NCBI RefSeq assembly: GCF_001269985.1
Contig: NZ_BBZB01000001.1
Coordinates: 1,240,001-1,304,000 of the forward strand
Source of the DNA: Pseudoalteromonas sp. '520P1 No. 423'
Lineage (GTDB): Bacteria > Pseudomonadota > Gammaproteobacteria > Enterobacterales > Alteromonadaceae
DNA: 64,000 bases
Direction: 5' to 3'
Below the pieces are notes generated by a model, which searched no databases, was not told the origin of the DNA, and saw nothing but the letters and a program-made list of their open reading frames with translations. The number at the start of each line of letters is the position of its first letter. The stretch's first letter is position 1. The translations under genes were made by a program, and so were the position numbers. Of this stretch, positions 26,291 to 35,628 are shown in pieces.

Positions 26291-27039
26291 TCTACATCTC
26301 GGCCTAATCTAGCTAAAGATTCAGCGTCATCATCATGAGTCACATGAATGACATCTTGCATAATAATAGGGCCTTCATCTAACTCGTCAGTTACATAATG
26401 GGCAGTCGCACCTATCATTTTAACACCGCGCTCGTAGGCTTGCTGGTAAGGTTTGGCGCCAATAAAGGCAGGCAAAAAAGAGTGGTGTATATTAATGACT
26501 TTCCCGCTAAAACGTTTTACAAAATCACTGCTTAAAATACGCATATATTTTGCTAAGCCTATAATATCAGGTTGGTAGAATTCTATTTGTTTGGCAACCG
26601 CTTCATCATGTTCTACTCGCGTTAGATCTTGATGACTAATAAAGTGATAAGGCACATTAAACCCGACAGCAAGTGGTTTTAGTGTTTCATAATTTGAGAT
26701 AACAGCAACAATTTCAATGTTGAGCGCATCTTCAAAATACTTTAATAAAACACCGCCTAAGCAATGGGCTTCTTTAGTTGCTAATAAGACCACACGCATT
26801 TTTTCTTGGCCGACCAACTCTAGATTACAATCGTTTGGTAGTTGGGCTTTTAACTCTTCAAGAAAATTAACTTTGGTAAAGTCACCTTGAAGTTCGGTGC
26901 GCATAAAAAATCTTTCATTGATATTATCAACAAATTCGTTATTTTTTATGATATTTAATTTATGTTCATAACAAAGCCCGGTGATTTTGGCGATTAAACC
27001 TTTTTCATCTGGGCAGTCTGTTAGTAATACTTTTTTCAT
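26206..27039 (-). CDS. purU: Formyltetrahydrofolate deformylase
   Basis: Hydrolyses 10-formyl-THF to formate and THF, balancing one-carbon pools and feeding PurT. 277 aa: N-terminal ACT-like regulatory domain (residues 4-80, TDCPDEKGLIAKITGLCYEH) and formyltransferase-like catalytic domain (85-277) with INIHHSFLPAFIGAKPYQQA and DELDEGPIIMQDV (catalytic Asn/His/Asp set). Start placed at 27039 (GGGG 7 nt upstream; MKKVLLTDCPDEKG matches the family), not the upstream in-frame Met at 27117. The C-terminus lies in a 116-bp tandem repeat, so the present stop at 26206 comes from a duplicated copy. Confidence 0.93.
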   Translation of the reverse strand: MKKVLLTDCPDEKGLIAKITGLCYEHKLNIIKNNEFVDNINERFFMRTELQGDFTKVNFLEELKAQLPNDCNLELVGQEKMRVVLLATKEAHCLGGVLLKYFEDALNIEIVAVISNYETLKPLAVGFNVPYHFISHQDLTRVEHDEAVAKQIEFYQPDIIGLAKYMRILSSDFVKRFSGKVINIHHSFLPAFIGAKPYQQAYERGVKMIGATAHYVTDELDEGPIIMQDVIHVTHDDDAESLARLGRDVEKTVFCKALQLASEHRLFVNGNKTVVFK

Positions 27040-27129
27040 CTCATTCCCCTTTAATGTCCAAGTAGATTGCTGTTCACTTGAATCAAACCGCTCATCATTA
27101 TTTGACAAAGGGGACAAGATTGGAAGTAT

Positions 27130-29802
27130 TTATTTCATTAAATTTAAATTCATTGTCACTGTGCCTTCTTCAAAATCTCGGGCGATTTTAAAACCCAGTT
27201 TACGAGCCAGTTCAATCATGCCGGTATTTTCAGGCAAGGTAATACCTGAAACTAAACCAACACCTTGATGTTTACAATGATCTATCGCAATTTGTAATAG
27301 CACGCGACCTAACCCTAAACCTTTTTGATCTGAACGGATCACTATGGCAAACTCTGCTTCAAGGTTGTCGGGATCCATTAATACACGAGAGACGCCTAAA
27401 GTATGTGATTTACCATCTAGTTTTTGTGTGACGATAAATGCCATTTCTCGGTCATAATCTATTTGTGTCATTTTAGCTAATTGATCATGACTGAATTCAG
27501 GTAATTCACCAAAAAAACGTTTGTATCTATCCTCTTTATCTAGCGCCAGATCAAAAGCCCTATGAGACTTTTCATCTTCTGGTTTTATCGGTCTTAAAAG
27601 CGCTGTTTCGCCATTTTTAAGTATGATCTGCCTCTCAAGCTCCTTTGGGTATGGACGAATAGACAAACGTTTAAAGCCAATTTTAGGTTGGTACTTTTTC
27701 AGTTGAATCACAGCATCTAGTATTAAAAATTTTCCGCAACTTGCCAGTACAGGATTAAGCTCAATACTATTAATATTACTTTGTTCTACAATCAGTTGTG
27801 ATACGTGGGTTAGTAGGGCGCATAAAGTATATTTGTCTATTTTATCAGGTAAGTGCTTTTCTTTAATTAAACCTTTATCTTGTGCTGCTGCGATTAAGTA
27901 TTTGGCTAAGTTCATATTGAGAGGCGGTAATGCAACGGCAGCTTGCTTATAATTTAAGCCTGTACCAGATTCGCCAAGTAAGATTACAGGGCCAAAGTTA
28001 GGATCGGTTTTTACAGCGATACGTAACTCTTGTGAGCCTGCTCTGGGCGCCATTTTTTGTAATGAAAAACCTTCGATTTTGGCATCTGGATAGGTATTTT
28101 TTATCCTTAATAACATGGCAAAAGCGGTTTGTTCAACTTCATCGGGGTCATTAAGGTTAAGGACTACACCACCCACATCTGATTTAGATGAGATACTTGG
28201 GCTAATGAGTTTTAAAGCGATGGGAAAGCCTATTTCTATCGCTTGCTCTCTCGCATCAGTAGGTGTTAAAGCGGCTTTTGTATTTATGGTATTGATCCCA
28301 TATTGATCTAAAATATGCTTAGATTGATGAGTAGATAAATAATGTTCATTATTAGCGATGTGATCATTTATTATTGCCTCAATTTTTATAGGATCGTGAT
28401 GAGATGATTCCAATAAAGACTCTGGTGTTTGCGTTAAATGTTTTTGGTTTCTGCGATATTGGATTAAGTGCATAAATGCACCTACAGCACCTTCTGGCGT
28501 TCTATAAGTGGGTATAGCACCTTGTGTACATATTTTTCTTGCCTTAAAAGCGGCTTCTTCACCCATAAAATTAGTTAATACATAAGGGCGCTGCATTTTT
28601 GGAATATTATTAACAGTTTCAACAATTATTTTTGCATAATCTTCGCTTGGAGCCAGTGCTGACGGACTATGTAAAATTAATAAGTTTTCAACTTCAGGCG
28701 CTTTGAGTAGAATTTCAAGTGCTTTTTTATATCGCGATGGGTCTGAGTCACCAAAAATATCAATAGGATTATTTGCCATATCTTCTTGAGGTAAAACTTT
28801 GTTTAATAATGCGATAGTGTCATCGCTTAACTGGCTTAACTTTCCAGATGTTTGCGTTAAACTATCAACAGCCATAACGCCAGGACCACCGCCATTCGTT
28901 AAGATGGTCAGTTGCTCTACTTTTAACAGTTTAGGGTGTAGTGCTAGGGTCTGAGTTGCTGCAAATAATTCGCGTAAATCATTTACCCTGAGCATACCGG
29001 CGCGTTGAAACATGGCATCGTAAATTGCATCTGAACTCGTATTGCCACCAGTATGCTGCTGTGCTGCTATTGCACCTGCTTGAGTTTTACCTGTTTTAAT
29101 AGCGATAATAGGTTTACTAAAAGCCGCGGCTCTCGCTGCAGAAATAAATCGACGAGTATCTTCTATATTATCGATGTAAAGCAAGATAGCTTGAGTTTTG
29201 GCATCGCGACCCAGAAAATCTATTAACTGAGCAAAATCTATATCGATGCAATCGCCCATAGATACGAAGTATGAAAACCCGATGCCTCTATTTTGTGCCC
29301 AATCTAATATGGTTGAACAAACTGCTGCTGATTGCGAAATAAAAGCGATTTTACCTTGAGATGCAACAGTATGTGAAAAGCTGGCATTTAAACCAATACT
29401 GGGGATCAGTAAGCCTAAACAATTCGGTCCTAAAATACTTACGCCAGCAGCTTTTGCCACTTCTTTTAGCTGATGTTTATGTTCAGTTTTAAAGCCTGAA
29501 GCGATTAAAATTGCGTATTTGCATCCTTTGGCGCCTAACTCTCCAATCAGCTTAAATGATAAATGTTTATTTGTGCAGACAATAGCGAGATCGGGTACTT
29601 GAGGCAGATCAGAAATAGTTGGATAAGCTAACACACCATGAACAGCTTTGTACTTAGGAGTAACAGGCATAACAGGGCCGTAAAAGCCACCTTGTAATAA
29701 ATTTCTCATTACCACAAAACCTGCACGGTTTTCTTGATTTGATGCACCAATAACGGCAACTGATTTTGGATTGAAAAATTGGCTAATTCGCTTAACTGTC
29801 AT
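27130..29802 (-). CDS. Pat/PatZ-type protein lysine acetyltransferase (ADP-forming acyl-CoA synthetase-like plus GNAT)
   Basis: 890 aa in the order CoA-binding domain (1-130, PKSVAVIGASNQENRAGFVV), succinyl-CoA ligase-like flavodoxin domain (150-450, IAFISQSAAVCSTILDWAQ), ATP-grasp-like domain (480-700, IGFPIALKLISPSISSKSDV) and C-terminal GNAT domain (720-890; acetyl-CoA loop QKGLGLGRVLLQ). This is the architecture of Salmonella Pat and E. coli PatZ/YfiQ, which acetylate the active-site Lys of Acs and switch it off. The His in AQQHTGG, where active ligases have the phospho-His, is retained, unlike in some Pat proteins. Nearby acs makes the substrate assignment attractive but unproven. Confidence 0.88.
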   Translation of the reverse strand: MTVKRISQFFNPKSVAVIGASNQENRAGFVVMRNLLQGGFYGPVMPVTPKYKAVHGVLAYPTISDLPQVPDLAIVCTNKHLSFKLIGELGAKGCKYAILIASGFKTEHKHQLKEVAKAAGVSILGPNCLGLLIPSIGLNASFSHTVASQGKIAFISQSAAVCSTILDWAQNRGIGFSYFVSMGDCIDIDFAQLIDFLGRDAKTQAILLYIDNIEDTRRFISAARAAAFSKPIIAIKTGKTQAGAIAAQQHTGGNTSSDAIYDAMFQRAGMLRVNDLRELFAATQTLALHPKLLKVEQLTILTNGGGPGVMAVDSLTQTSGKLSQLSDDTIALLNKVLPQEDMANNPIDIFGDSDPSRYKKALEILLKAPEVENLLILHSPSALAPSEDYAKIIVETVNNIPKMQRPYVLTNFMGEEAAFKARKICTQGAIPTYRTPEGAVGAFMHLIQYRRNQKHLTQTPESLLESSHHDPIKIEAIINDHIANNEHYLSTHQSKHILDQYGINTINTKAALTPTDAREQAIEIGFPIALKLISPSISSKSDVGGVVLNLNDPDEVEQTAFAMLLRIKNTYPDAKIEGFSLQKMAPRAGSQELRIAVKTDPNFGPVILLGESGTGLNYKQAAVALPPLNMNLAKYLIAAAQDKGLIKEKHLPDKIDKYTLCALLTHVSQLIVEQSNINSIELNPVLASCGKFLILDAVIQLKKYQPKIGFKRLSIRPYPKELERQIILKNGETALLRPIKPEDEKSHRAFDLALDKEDRYKRFFGELPEFSHDQLAKMTQIDYDREMAFIVTQKLDGKSHTLGVSRVLMDPDNLEAEFAIVIRSDQKGLGLGRVLLQIAIDHCKHQGVGLVSGITLPENTGMIELARKLGFKIARDFEEGTVTMNLNLMK

Positions 29803-29877
29803 ATATGATCTTTGCCTTATGCTAATTTTAGTACTTTATCGATCCTGTGTTTATTATGCGACATTTATGGCTAATCC

Positions 29878-29907
29878 ATTAGTCTAATATACGTTTAGTC
29901 GACTAAT
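29878..29907. promoter_or_regulatory. Cluster of TTAGTC half-sites between pat and the cupin gene
   Basis: ATTAGTC at 29878-29884, then TTTAGTCGACTAAT at 29894-29907, which contains the 12-bp palindrome TTAGTCGACTAA (29895-29906). Two direct and one inverted half-site in 30 bp, in the divergent intergenic region, suggest an operator. Binding protein unknown. Confidence 0.35.
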
Positions 29908-29993
29908 AATGTATAAGCTTTGATTTGGAGCAATTCTTAGGTATCCTATTCACAAATCCATGAACAAAAATAATAAAAATATAAAGGTAAATT

Positions 29994-30368
29994 ATGACGC
30001 TCATGTTTATTTGTGCTGCATTAGGCACATCAATACTTAATTTAGACACATTAGTTGCTCAAGAGGATGCAAGAAAATTATCTGTGACTCAATTAGGCAG
30101 TGATAAACATGCAAGTGAATTTTTAATATCTATAGCAGATCAGGTGCCTTTACATATTCACACACATCATACCGAGATCATTTATATTTTGGATGGTACA
30201 GGTGATATGACTATTAATGACAAAGTCGTTAAGATTAAAAAAGGCGACTATATACGCGTACCTGAAAATACCCAGCACGGTGTAACAGTAACATCCTCAA
30301 ATCCTTTAAAAGTACTTTCAGTACAAACACCACAATACAAAGGTCTAGATAAACACTTAGTTGAATAA
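29994..30368 (+). CDS. Small cupin-domain protein
   Basis: 124 aa, one cupin beta-barrel. Motif 1 is HIHTHHTEIIYILDGTGDMT (His, His, Glu metal ligands; residues about 53-72), motif 2 is KKGDYIRVPENTQHGVTV with the last His ligand. The N-terminus MTLMFICAALGTSILNL is hydrophobic and might be a signal peptide or membrane anchor, but has no good cleavage motif. AAAGG lies 7 nt upstream. Single-domain cupins vary widely in function (isomerases, oxygenases, ligand binders), so no activity is assigned. 20 bp upstream of the SIMPL gene, probably cotranscribed. Confidence 0.75.
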   Translation: MTLMFICAALGTSILNLDTLVAQEDARKLSVTQLGSDKHASEFLISIADQVPLHIHTHHTEIIYILDGTGDMTINDKVVKIKKGDYIRVPENTQHGVTVTSSNPLKVLSVQTPQYKGLDKHLVE

Positions 30369-30388
30369 ATCATATAAAGGGTTAAATT

Positions 30389-31108
30389 TTGCAAAAGAAT
30401 TCTCGTATAGATAGTTTAATTGTCGGCGCTTCATTAATAATAGGCTTAATTGGTTTAGGTTTATCAATTAAAAGTGGACTGCTTACATTTAAGTCAATGG
30501 AGCGCTCAGTGGTTGTTAAAGGGCTTGCTGAACTTGAAGTGAATTCTGATACGGCTATTTGGCCAATTAAGTTTTCCGATGCAGGCAATGATTTAACGCA
30601 GCTAATGGAAAAGGTGCAAACAAAAAATCAGAGCATCATCGCATTTTTAAAGTTACATGGCTTTGATGATAATGAAATTACAATAGGCACACAATCGGTA
30701 CATGATAAGCTTGCGACAGAATATTCTAATAATCAAAAGTTTAAATATCGTTATACCGTTGAATCATCTTTATCAGTATATACTCATTCACCGGATAAAG
30801 TATTAAATGCGAGCTCTAAAATAAGTGATTTAGCAAAACAAAATATTGTAATGCTAAGACAAGAGTATAATAATAAATTACAGTTTCTATTTACAAAACT
30901 TAACGATATAAAACCTAAAATGGTGCAAACAGCTACACAAAATGCCCGAGAAGTAGCGCTAAAGTTTGCTAAAGACTCTGATTCCAAACTAGGTAAAATT
31001 AAATCTGCAAGACAAGGGCAATTTAGTATTTCAGATCGTGATTCAAATACGCCAAATATTAAAAAAGTGCGTGTGGTTTCAACAATCGAATACTATTTAT
31101 CAGATTAA
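30389..31108 (+). CDS. SIMPL (DUF541) domain protein, membrane-anchored
   Basis: 239 aa: N-terminal membrane helix (about residues 9-30, LIVGASLIIGLIGLGLSI) and a periplasmic SIMPL domain (40-239) with ERSVVVKGLAELEVNSDTA and SVYTHSPDKVLNASSKISDL, typical of the oxidative-stress-linked SIMPL family (E. coli YggE). The family's role is poorly defined. Start is TTG at 30389 with AAAGG upstream; a later start would remove the anchor. It follows the cupin gene by 20 bp. Confidence 0.85.
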   Translation: MQKNSRIDSLIVGASLIIGLIGLGLSIKSGLLTFKSMERSVVVKGLAELEVNSDTAIWPIKFSDAGNDLTQLMEKVQTKNQSIIAFLKLHGFDDNEITIGTQSVHDKLATEYSNNQKFKYRYTVESSLSVYTHSPDKVLNASSKISDLAKQNIVMLRQEYNNKLQFLFTKLNDIKPKMVQTATQNAREVALKFAKDSDSKLGKIKSARQGQFSISDRDSNTPNIKKVRVVSTIEYYLSD

Positions 31109-31148
31109 GTTATTTTTCAAAAGTACTTTTATAGATTATAGGTTAATA

Positions 31149-32015
31149 ATGATCCATATTACCAATGGTGATAGTGCTAATAGCTATTTAAAGAAAATAG
31201 GCATTCAAGATCAATTTCAAGCATGGCAAGATGTTTTGCATCATGGCCCTATTACGGAACAAACAGACTTAATAAAAATAAGTGAATATCGTAGTGAATT
31301 TTTAGCTGATTTTTTTTGCATTGCTTTGTCTGATGTAAAAGCCAAATTTAAGCAAAGAGATGATGCATTACTTGCATTAGACCCGACCGATGAAATTGTA
31401 TTATGGCTTACCCCTGAACTATTTGATTGTTTGATTGGATTACAGTTTTTAGCTTGGTTTAAAAGCTCCCACATGGAGTCTAACAGCTTAAAAATCGTGA
31501 TGCTGCCAGATCACTTACCACCCAGAGAACATAACGCTGAGCATGTACAGCGTTATTTTCAAACAAGGTTCACTCCAGAAAAAGCCTTTTATGATTTAGC
31601 TAATACCGTATGGCAAGCTTTAATTTCTCCGGAGCAACTTCAAAGCACTAAGCTTAATCAATGTTTAGCGTTAGAATTTAAATATTGGCCTAGTTTAAAA
31701 CTGGCGATTACACGGTTTTTAGAAGAAACACCGCCTAAACCTGAACTATCTCGGACGCAGTGGCAAATATTAGATATTTTGTCTGTTAAACCACTGTCAT
31801 TGGCACAACTGTTTGGTGAAAACCAGCAGCTAGAAGAAATCCCTTTTATGGGAGATTTAAGCTTTTGGTCTATCTTAGAGCTAATGCGAGAGTTAGTCGA
31901 TATAGATACACAAGAATGCATTTTACATCAAGATTTAATGTTTTATCATTTACACCAAGTTGCATTATCTGATAATGGCATGAAGGTCATAACCGGAGAT
32001 AGCTATTTAACTTAA
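31149..32015 (+). CDS. DUF1835-domain protein
   Basis: 288 aa, soluble. It starts MIHITNGDSANSYLKKIGI and has QAWQDVLHHGPI, the signature of DUF1835, with further family-like segments IVLWLTPELFDCLIGLQFLA. The C-terminal third fits the associated DUF3658 region (LSRTQWQILDILSVKPLSL). Function unknown; the N-terminal domain resembles a nucleotide-binding alpha/beta fold. Start moved from a longer frame at 31038 to the ATG at 31149, since the family begins with this motif and the longer frame runs into the SIMPL gene. Confidence 0.75.
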   Translation: MIHITNGDSANSYLKKIGIQDQFQAWQDVLHHGPITEQTDLIKISEYRSEFLADFFCIALSDVKAKFKQRDDALLALDPTDEIVLWLTPELFDCLIGLQFLAWFKSSHMESNSLKIVMLPDHLPPREHNAEHVQRYFQTRFTPEKAFYDLANTVWQALISPEQLQSTKLNQCLALEFKYWPSLKLAITRFLEETPPKPELSRTQWQILDILSVKPLSLAQLFGENQQLEEIPFMGDLSFWSILELMRELVDIDTQECILHQDLMFYHLHQVALSDNGMKVITGDSYLT

Positions 32016-32024
32016 TAGTTATAA

Positions 32025-32350
32025 TTAAGTGGGTAAATGTGCTAATTCACTGGTATTACGACCGTTTGATTTAGCAAAATACAGCGCTTTATCAGCATAC
32101 TCTAATAGCATATGATAATTATTATCTGCATGTGCTCTTGTCAGTGCTAAGCCTATGCTTATCGTAAGTTGATTTGATGTAAGTATTTGCAAGCGCAGTA
32201 TCCGGTATGATACTAGGGTTGATGATTTTAATTTCTGGTGCGCGTTTTAAAACTAATTGGTATTTCGTTTTGAGTAGTTCTAATTGTTTAGGATCTTTAG
32301 AGCTTGAATTGGCGCCAGGAGCATGTTGAATAACACGCCATTCAACTTTA
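32025..32350 (-). pseudogene. Remnant of a GGDEF (diguanylate cyclase) protein
   Basis: On the minus strand, the C-terminal end of a GGDEF domain is clear: LTISIGLALTRAHADNNYHM, then LLEYADKALYFAKSNGRNTS and ELAHLPT, with the stop at 32025. ADKALYxAKxxGRN is the universal GGDEF tail. The GGDEF signature itself is missing. Further upstream, in another frame, a stretch reads HAPGANSSSKDPKQLELLKT and RAPEIKIINPSIIPDTALAN, which I do not recognise and may be the old sensor part or another gene. So the gene has suffered internal deletion. This fills the 32.02-32.39 kb gap. Confidence 0.8.
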
Positions 32351-32393
32351 TTTCATAATCCAAGGTTATCTAACCTTTGATGTAAAACGTAGC

Positions 32394-32417
32394 AAAAAGG
32401 GCCAAAAGGCCCTTTTT
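32394..32417 (-). terminator. Bidirectional terminator after the DUF885 gene
   Basis: AAAAAGGGCC and GGCCCTTTTT form a perfect 10-bp stem around AAAA; about 20 nt beyond the stop of the leftward DUF885 gene. Confidence 0.82.
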
Positions 32418-32438
32418 AAAGTATTGATTTAGTTTGTA

Positions 32439-34268
32439 TTATTTTGAAGCGACGTATTGGTCTACAAAGTCTTCAAGTACGTTTAATGGTAAAGGACCAT
32501 TTTTTAGTACAACATCGTGGAACTCACGAATATCAAATTTATCACCAAGTTTATCTTTAGCTGATTTACGCAGTTCTAAAATCTTTAGCATACCAATCTT
32601 GTAGGCTGTGGCTTGAGAAGGCATTACAACATGACGCTCAACCATTTTAACACCGTCAGAAGTCGCATTAGGTGTGTTATTTACGTAGTAATCAATACCT
32701 TCTTGACGAGTCCACTTCATTGCGTGGATACCAGTATCAACAACTAAACGACAAGCGCGCCATAATTCCATTGATAAGCGACCAAAATCTGAATACGGGT
32801 CTTCATATAAACCCATTTCTTTTGGTACTAACTCAGAATATAAACCCCAACCTTCAATGTAAGCAGTATAACCACCAAACTTACGGAATTTAGGCACACC
32901 TACAAGTTCTTGTGCAATTGCAATTTGCATGTGATGACCCGGAATACCCTCATGATAAGCTAGCGCTTCCATTTGGTAAGTAGGCATTGCTTCCATGTCG
33001 TAAAGGTTTGCATAATAAACACCTGGGCGAGAACCATCTGGCGCTGGCTGTTGGTAAAATGCTTTACCTGCTGCTTTTTCACGGAATGCTTCAACAGCTT
33101 TTACTTTTAAATCTGCTTTAGGTTTAACAATGAATAACTCATCTAAACGTAGTTTCATATTGTCTATTAGGGCAACTGCTTCGTCTAAGTACTCTTGTTT
33201 ACCTTCTTTTGTATCAGGCTTGTAAAATTGCTTATCAGTTTTCATAAACTGCATAAAGGCTTTTAAATCACCTTTAAAGCCTACTTTTTGTTTAATTTCA
33301 CGCATTTCGTTATGAATACGTGCAACTTCGCTTAAACCCGTTTTATGGATTTGCTCTGCTGTTAAGTCAGTTGTTGTAGTACGTGCTAATGCATTATTGT
33401 AGAAAGCTTTACCGTTAGGGAACTTCCATGCACCATCTTCATTATTGGCACGCATTTCTAGCGACTTAAGGTAAGTGATTAATTGTTGGTATGCAGGTTT
33501 AATTGATGATTCTAAGCTTTTAATTGCTTCTGAAACAAGCGCATCTTTTTCGCTTTGTTCAATTTCAAGCTTATTTATTTTACGTTTAAAGTCAGCCAGT
33601 AAAGTAGAGTCTTCGCCAGATTCAAATGGTGCACCTTTAATAATGTTTTTACTTGAATCAATTACGTGAGGAAAAACAAACTTAGGAGCGATAATGCCTT
33701 TTTGTGCTCTTACTTCTAGATCTTTTTCGAGTTGAGAAAATACTTCTGTTACGCCATTTAATCGAGAAATATACGCTTTAGCGTCTGAAACATTAGCAAT
33801 TTGATGTTGGTTTATTAAAAATGCAGGTACCATAGAATGAGTACCAAACATTTGATTTACAGGGTAGTTATAATGGCGCCATTTGAAGTCTGCAATTGTA
33901 TCTTCAAGATTTTGCTTCATCAAGTTGTAGCTAACCTGAGTGCTGTCATCAAGTGCAGCGTAGTTCATCGCATTTAATGTTACTAAATCTTTTTTAGTTA
34001 AAGCTAAATCTTCTAGTGCACGTGCTTCAGAGCCATCATCCCACTTATCGTAATCTTTTTTAATACCCATGTAAGTTTGGTAAACAGGGCTACGCATAAC
34101 GCTACGATTAAAAGTTTCTTCAAAAAATGCATTTGCTTTTTCAGATTCAGTTTGCGTTGTTTGTACAACTGTATTTGCAGTATCCGACGCATTAGTTGTT
34201 TGCGTTTGCTGACAACCCGTTAGTAGAAGTGTACTAATTGCTGTTGCAATAAGTGTTTGCTTTATCAT
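32439..34268 (-). CDS. DUF885-family lipoprotein, probable metallopeptidase
   Basis: 609 aa. Lipoprotein signal peptide (MIKQTLIATAISTLLLTGC, lipidated Cys19, no Asp at +2). The long helical mature protein is typical of DUF885, with the zinc-site-like HEGIPGHHMQIAIAQE near residue 440 (H-E-x-x-P-G-H-H, a variant of HExxH) and GWGLYSELVPKEMG shortly after, which supplies the downstream Glu ligand. Members have been seen to act on peptides, but no substrate can be assigned here. A second paralogue is at 55726. Own terminator; monocistronic. Confidence 0.85.
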   Translation of the reverse strand: MIKQTLIATAISTLLLTGCQQTQTTNASDTANTVVQTTQTESEKANAFFEETFNRSVMRSPVYQTYMGIKKDYDKWDDGSEARALEDLALTKKDLVTLNAMNYAALDDSTQVSYNLMKQNLEDTIADFKWRHYNYPVNQMFGTHSMVPAFLINQHQIANVSDAKAYISRLNGVTEVFSQLEKDLEVRAQKGIIAPKFVFPHVIDSSKNIIKGAPFESGEDSTLLADFKRKINKLEIEQSEKDALVSEAIKSLESSIKPAYQQLITYLKSLEMRANNEDGAWKFPNGKAFYNNALARTTTTDLTAEQIHKTGLSEVARIHNEMREIKQKVGFKGDLKAFMQFMKTDKQFYKPDTKEGKQEYLDEAVALIDNMKLRLDELFIVKPKADLKVKAVEAFREKAAGKAFYQQPAPDGSRPGVYYANLYDMEAMPTYQMEALAYHEGIPGHHMQIAIAQELVGVPKFRKFGGYTAYIEGWGLYSELVPKEMGLYEDPYSDFGRLSMELWRACRLVVDTGIHAMKWTRQEGIDYYVNNTPNATSDGVKMVERHVVMPSQATAYKIGMLKILELRKSAKDKLGDKFDIREFHDVVLKNGPLPLNVLEDFVDQYVASK

Positions 34269-34459
34269 TATATTTACCTTTATTTCAAGAGTATTTTTAT
34301 GGGTGCTTTTATGAACATTGTATATAGTTACAATTTAAAACCCAGTATAATTTTGTAACGAATTTTTTTTGTCTATAAATTTGAGTTAATAGCGCGTTTT
34401 TATAGGTTTGGTTAATCAATTGTTGTATGTTTTAGCTTATTCGCAATTGTTACCATTTT

Positions 34460-35626
34460 TTAGACGAATAATTCTAACAAATCATTTAAATATCTGTGAC
34501 CTTTTGCGGTGACTTGCCACTGCGGTGCGTTATTTTTAGATACTGATTGTAAAATTAAACCTTGTTCACTGGCTTTTATTAAAGATTGCGCAACTAAATT
34601 AATGGGTAACCCAGTATAGTCAGTAAATTCACTTTGATCGAAAGCTTCAAATAATCGCAATCTATTCATGAAAAACTCAAAGGGTAAATCGTCTTGTTCA
34701 ACTTGCCAGCTATTAAATAAATAGCTTTTTGGCTGTTCAGATTCGCTTGGTGCCATATACCCTTTTGGGTGTTTAATTTTTACAGTGCGCACAATTTTAT
34801 TTTGTATCGGTAAAGAGATTTTACCGTGTGCGCCGCAACCTATGCCTAAGTAATCACCAAAGCGCCAATAATTTAAATTATGTTGGCACTGATAATCAGG
34901 CAAGCTATAACCTGATATTTCATATTGTTGATAACCTGCATCAGTTAAAATTTGATGGCCTTGTTCTTGAATATCCCATAAAGCCTCATCTTCTGGCAGT
35001 TTTGGTGGTCGAGAATGAAATTGGGTATTTTCTTCGATTGTTAATTGGTACCAAGAAATATGTTTAGGTTTTAAAGCAATCACCTTGTTTAAATCACCTA
35101 AAGCATCTTCTAAGCTTTGGCCTGGTAAACCATGCATCAAATCTAAGTTGAAACTGTTTAAACCAGCATTACGAGCTTGTTCTGCAGCTTTAATTGCTTC
35201 ATCGGCATCATGAATACGACCTAGCGCTTTTAACTTATCATTTTGCATGCTTTGAATGCCAATAGATATACGGTTTATTCCAATATCAACATACCCTTTA
35301 AATCGGCCTGACTCTACTGTTCCTGGGTTGGCCTCTAAAGTGATTTCTATATTCTCTTCAAAAGGGATCATAGCTTGTATCCCTTTGATCAGCTTGCCTA
35401 TGGCTGCTTCAGTTAATAAGCTAGGAGTACCACCGCCAATAAAAATAGATTTTAAAAGCCGACCTTGTACATAATGTAAATCTTGTTTTAAATCATTTAA
35501 TAAGTCTTGGATATAGTCAGTTTCTGGAATAATGCCTTTTTGACTATGGCTGTTAAAGTCACAATATGGACATTTTTGCACACACCAAGGTATGTGAACA
35601 TATAAGCTAAGTGCAGGTAATTTCAT
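34460..35626 (-). CDS. hemW: Heme chaperone HemW (radical SAM)
   Basis: 388 aa. The radical-SAM cluster is CVQKCPYC near residues 15-22 (C-x3-C-x2-C), preceded by LYVHIPWC; then FIGGGTPSLL and GIQSMQNDKLKALGRIHDAD. The C-terminal HemN-like domain ends ALAKGHRYLNDLLELFV-like. HemW binds heme and hands it to respiratory proteins; it lacks the extra motif of oxygen-independent coproporphyrinogen oxidase HemN. It lies 2 bp after rdgB, as in many gammaproteobacteria. Confidence 0.92.
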   Translation of the reverse strand: MKLPALSLYVHIPWCVQKCPYCDFNSHSQKGIIPETDYIQDLLNDLKQDLHYVQGRLLKSIFIGGGTPSLLTEAAIGKLIKGIQAMIPFEENIEITLEANPGTVESGRFKGYVDIGINRISIGIQSMQNDKLKALGRIHDADEAIKAAEQARNAGLNSFNLDLMHGLPGQSLEDALGDLNKVIALKPKHISWYQLTIEENTQFHSRPPKLPEDEALWDIQEQGHQILTDAGYQQYEISGYSLPDYQCQHNLNYWRFGDYLGIGCGAHGKISLPIQNKIVRTVKIKHPKGYMAPSESEQPKSYLFNSWQVEQDDLPFEFFMNRLRLFEAFDQSEFTDYTGLPINLVAQSLIKASEQGLILQSVSKNNAPQWQVTAKGHRYLNDLLELFV

Positions 35627-35628
35627 GG

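Noticed and set aside
26147..26338. 63-codon plus-strand frame over the purU repeat
   Set aside because: Antisense to purU and created by the repeat; no family features.
31038..31148. Longer N-terminus for the DUF1835 protein
   Set aside because: It overlaps the SIMPL gene, and the family starts at MIHITNGD (31149).
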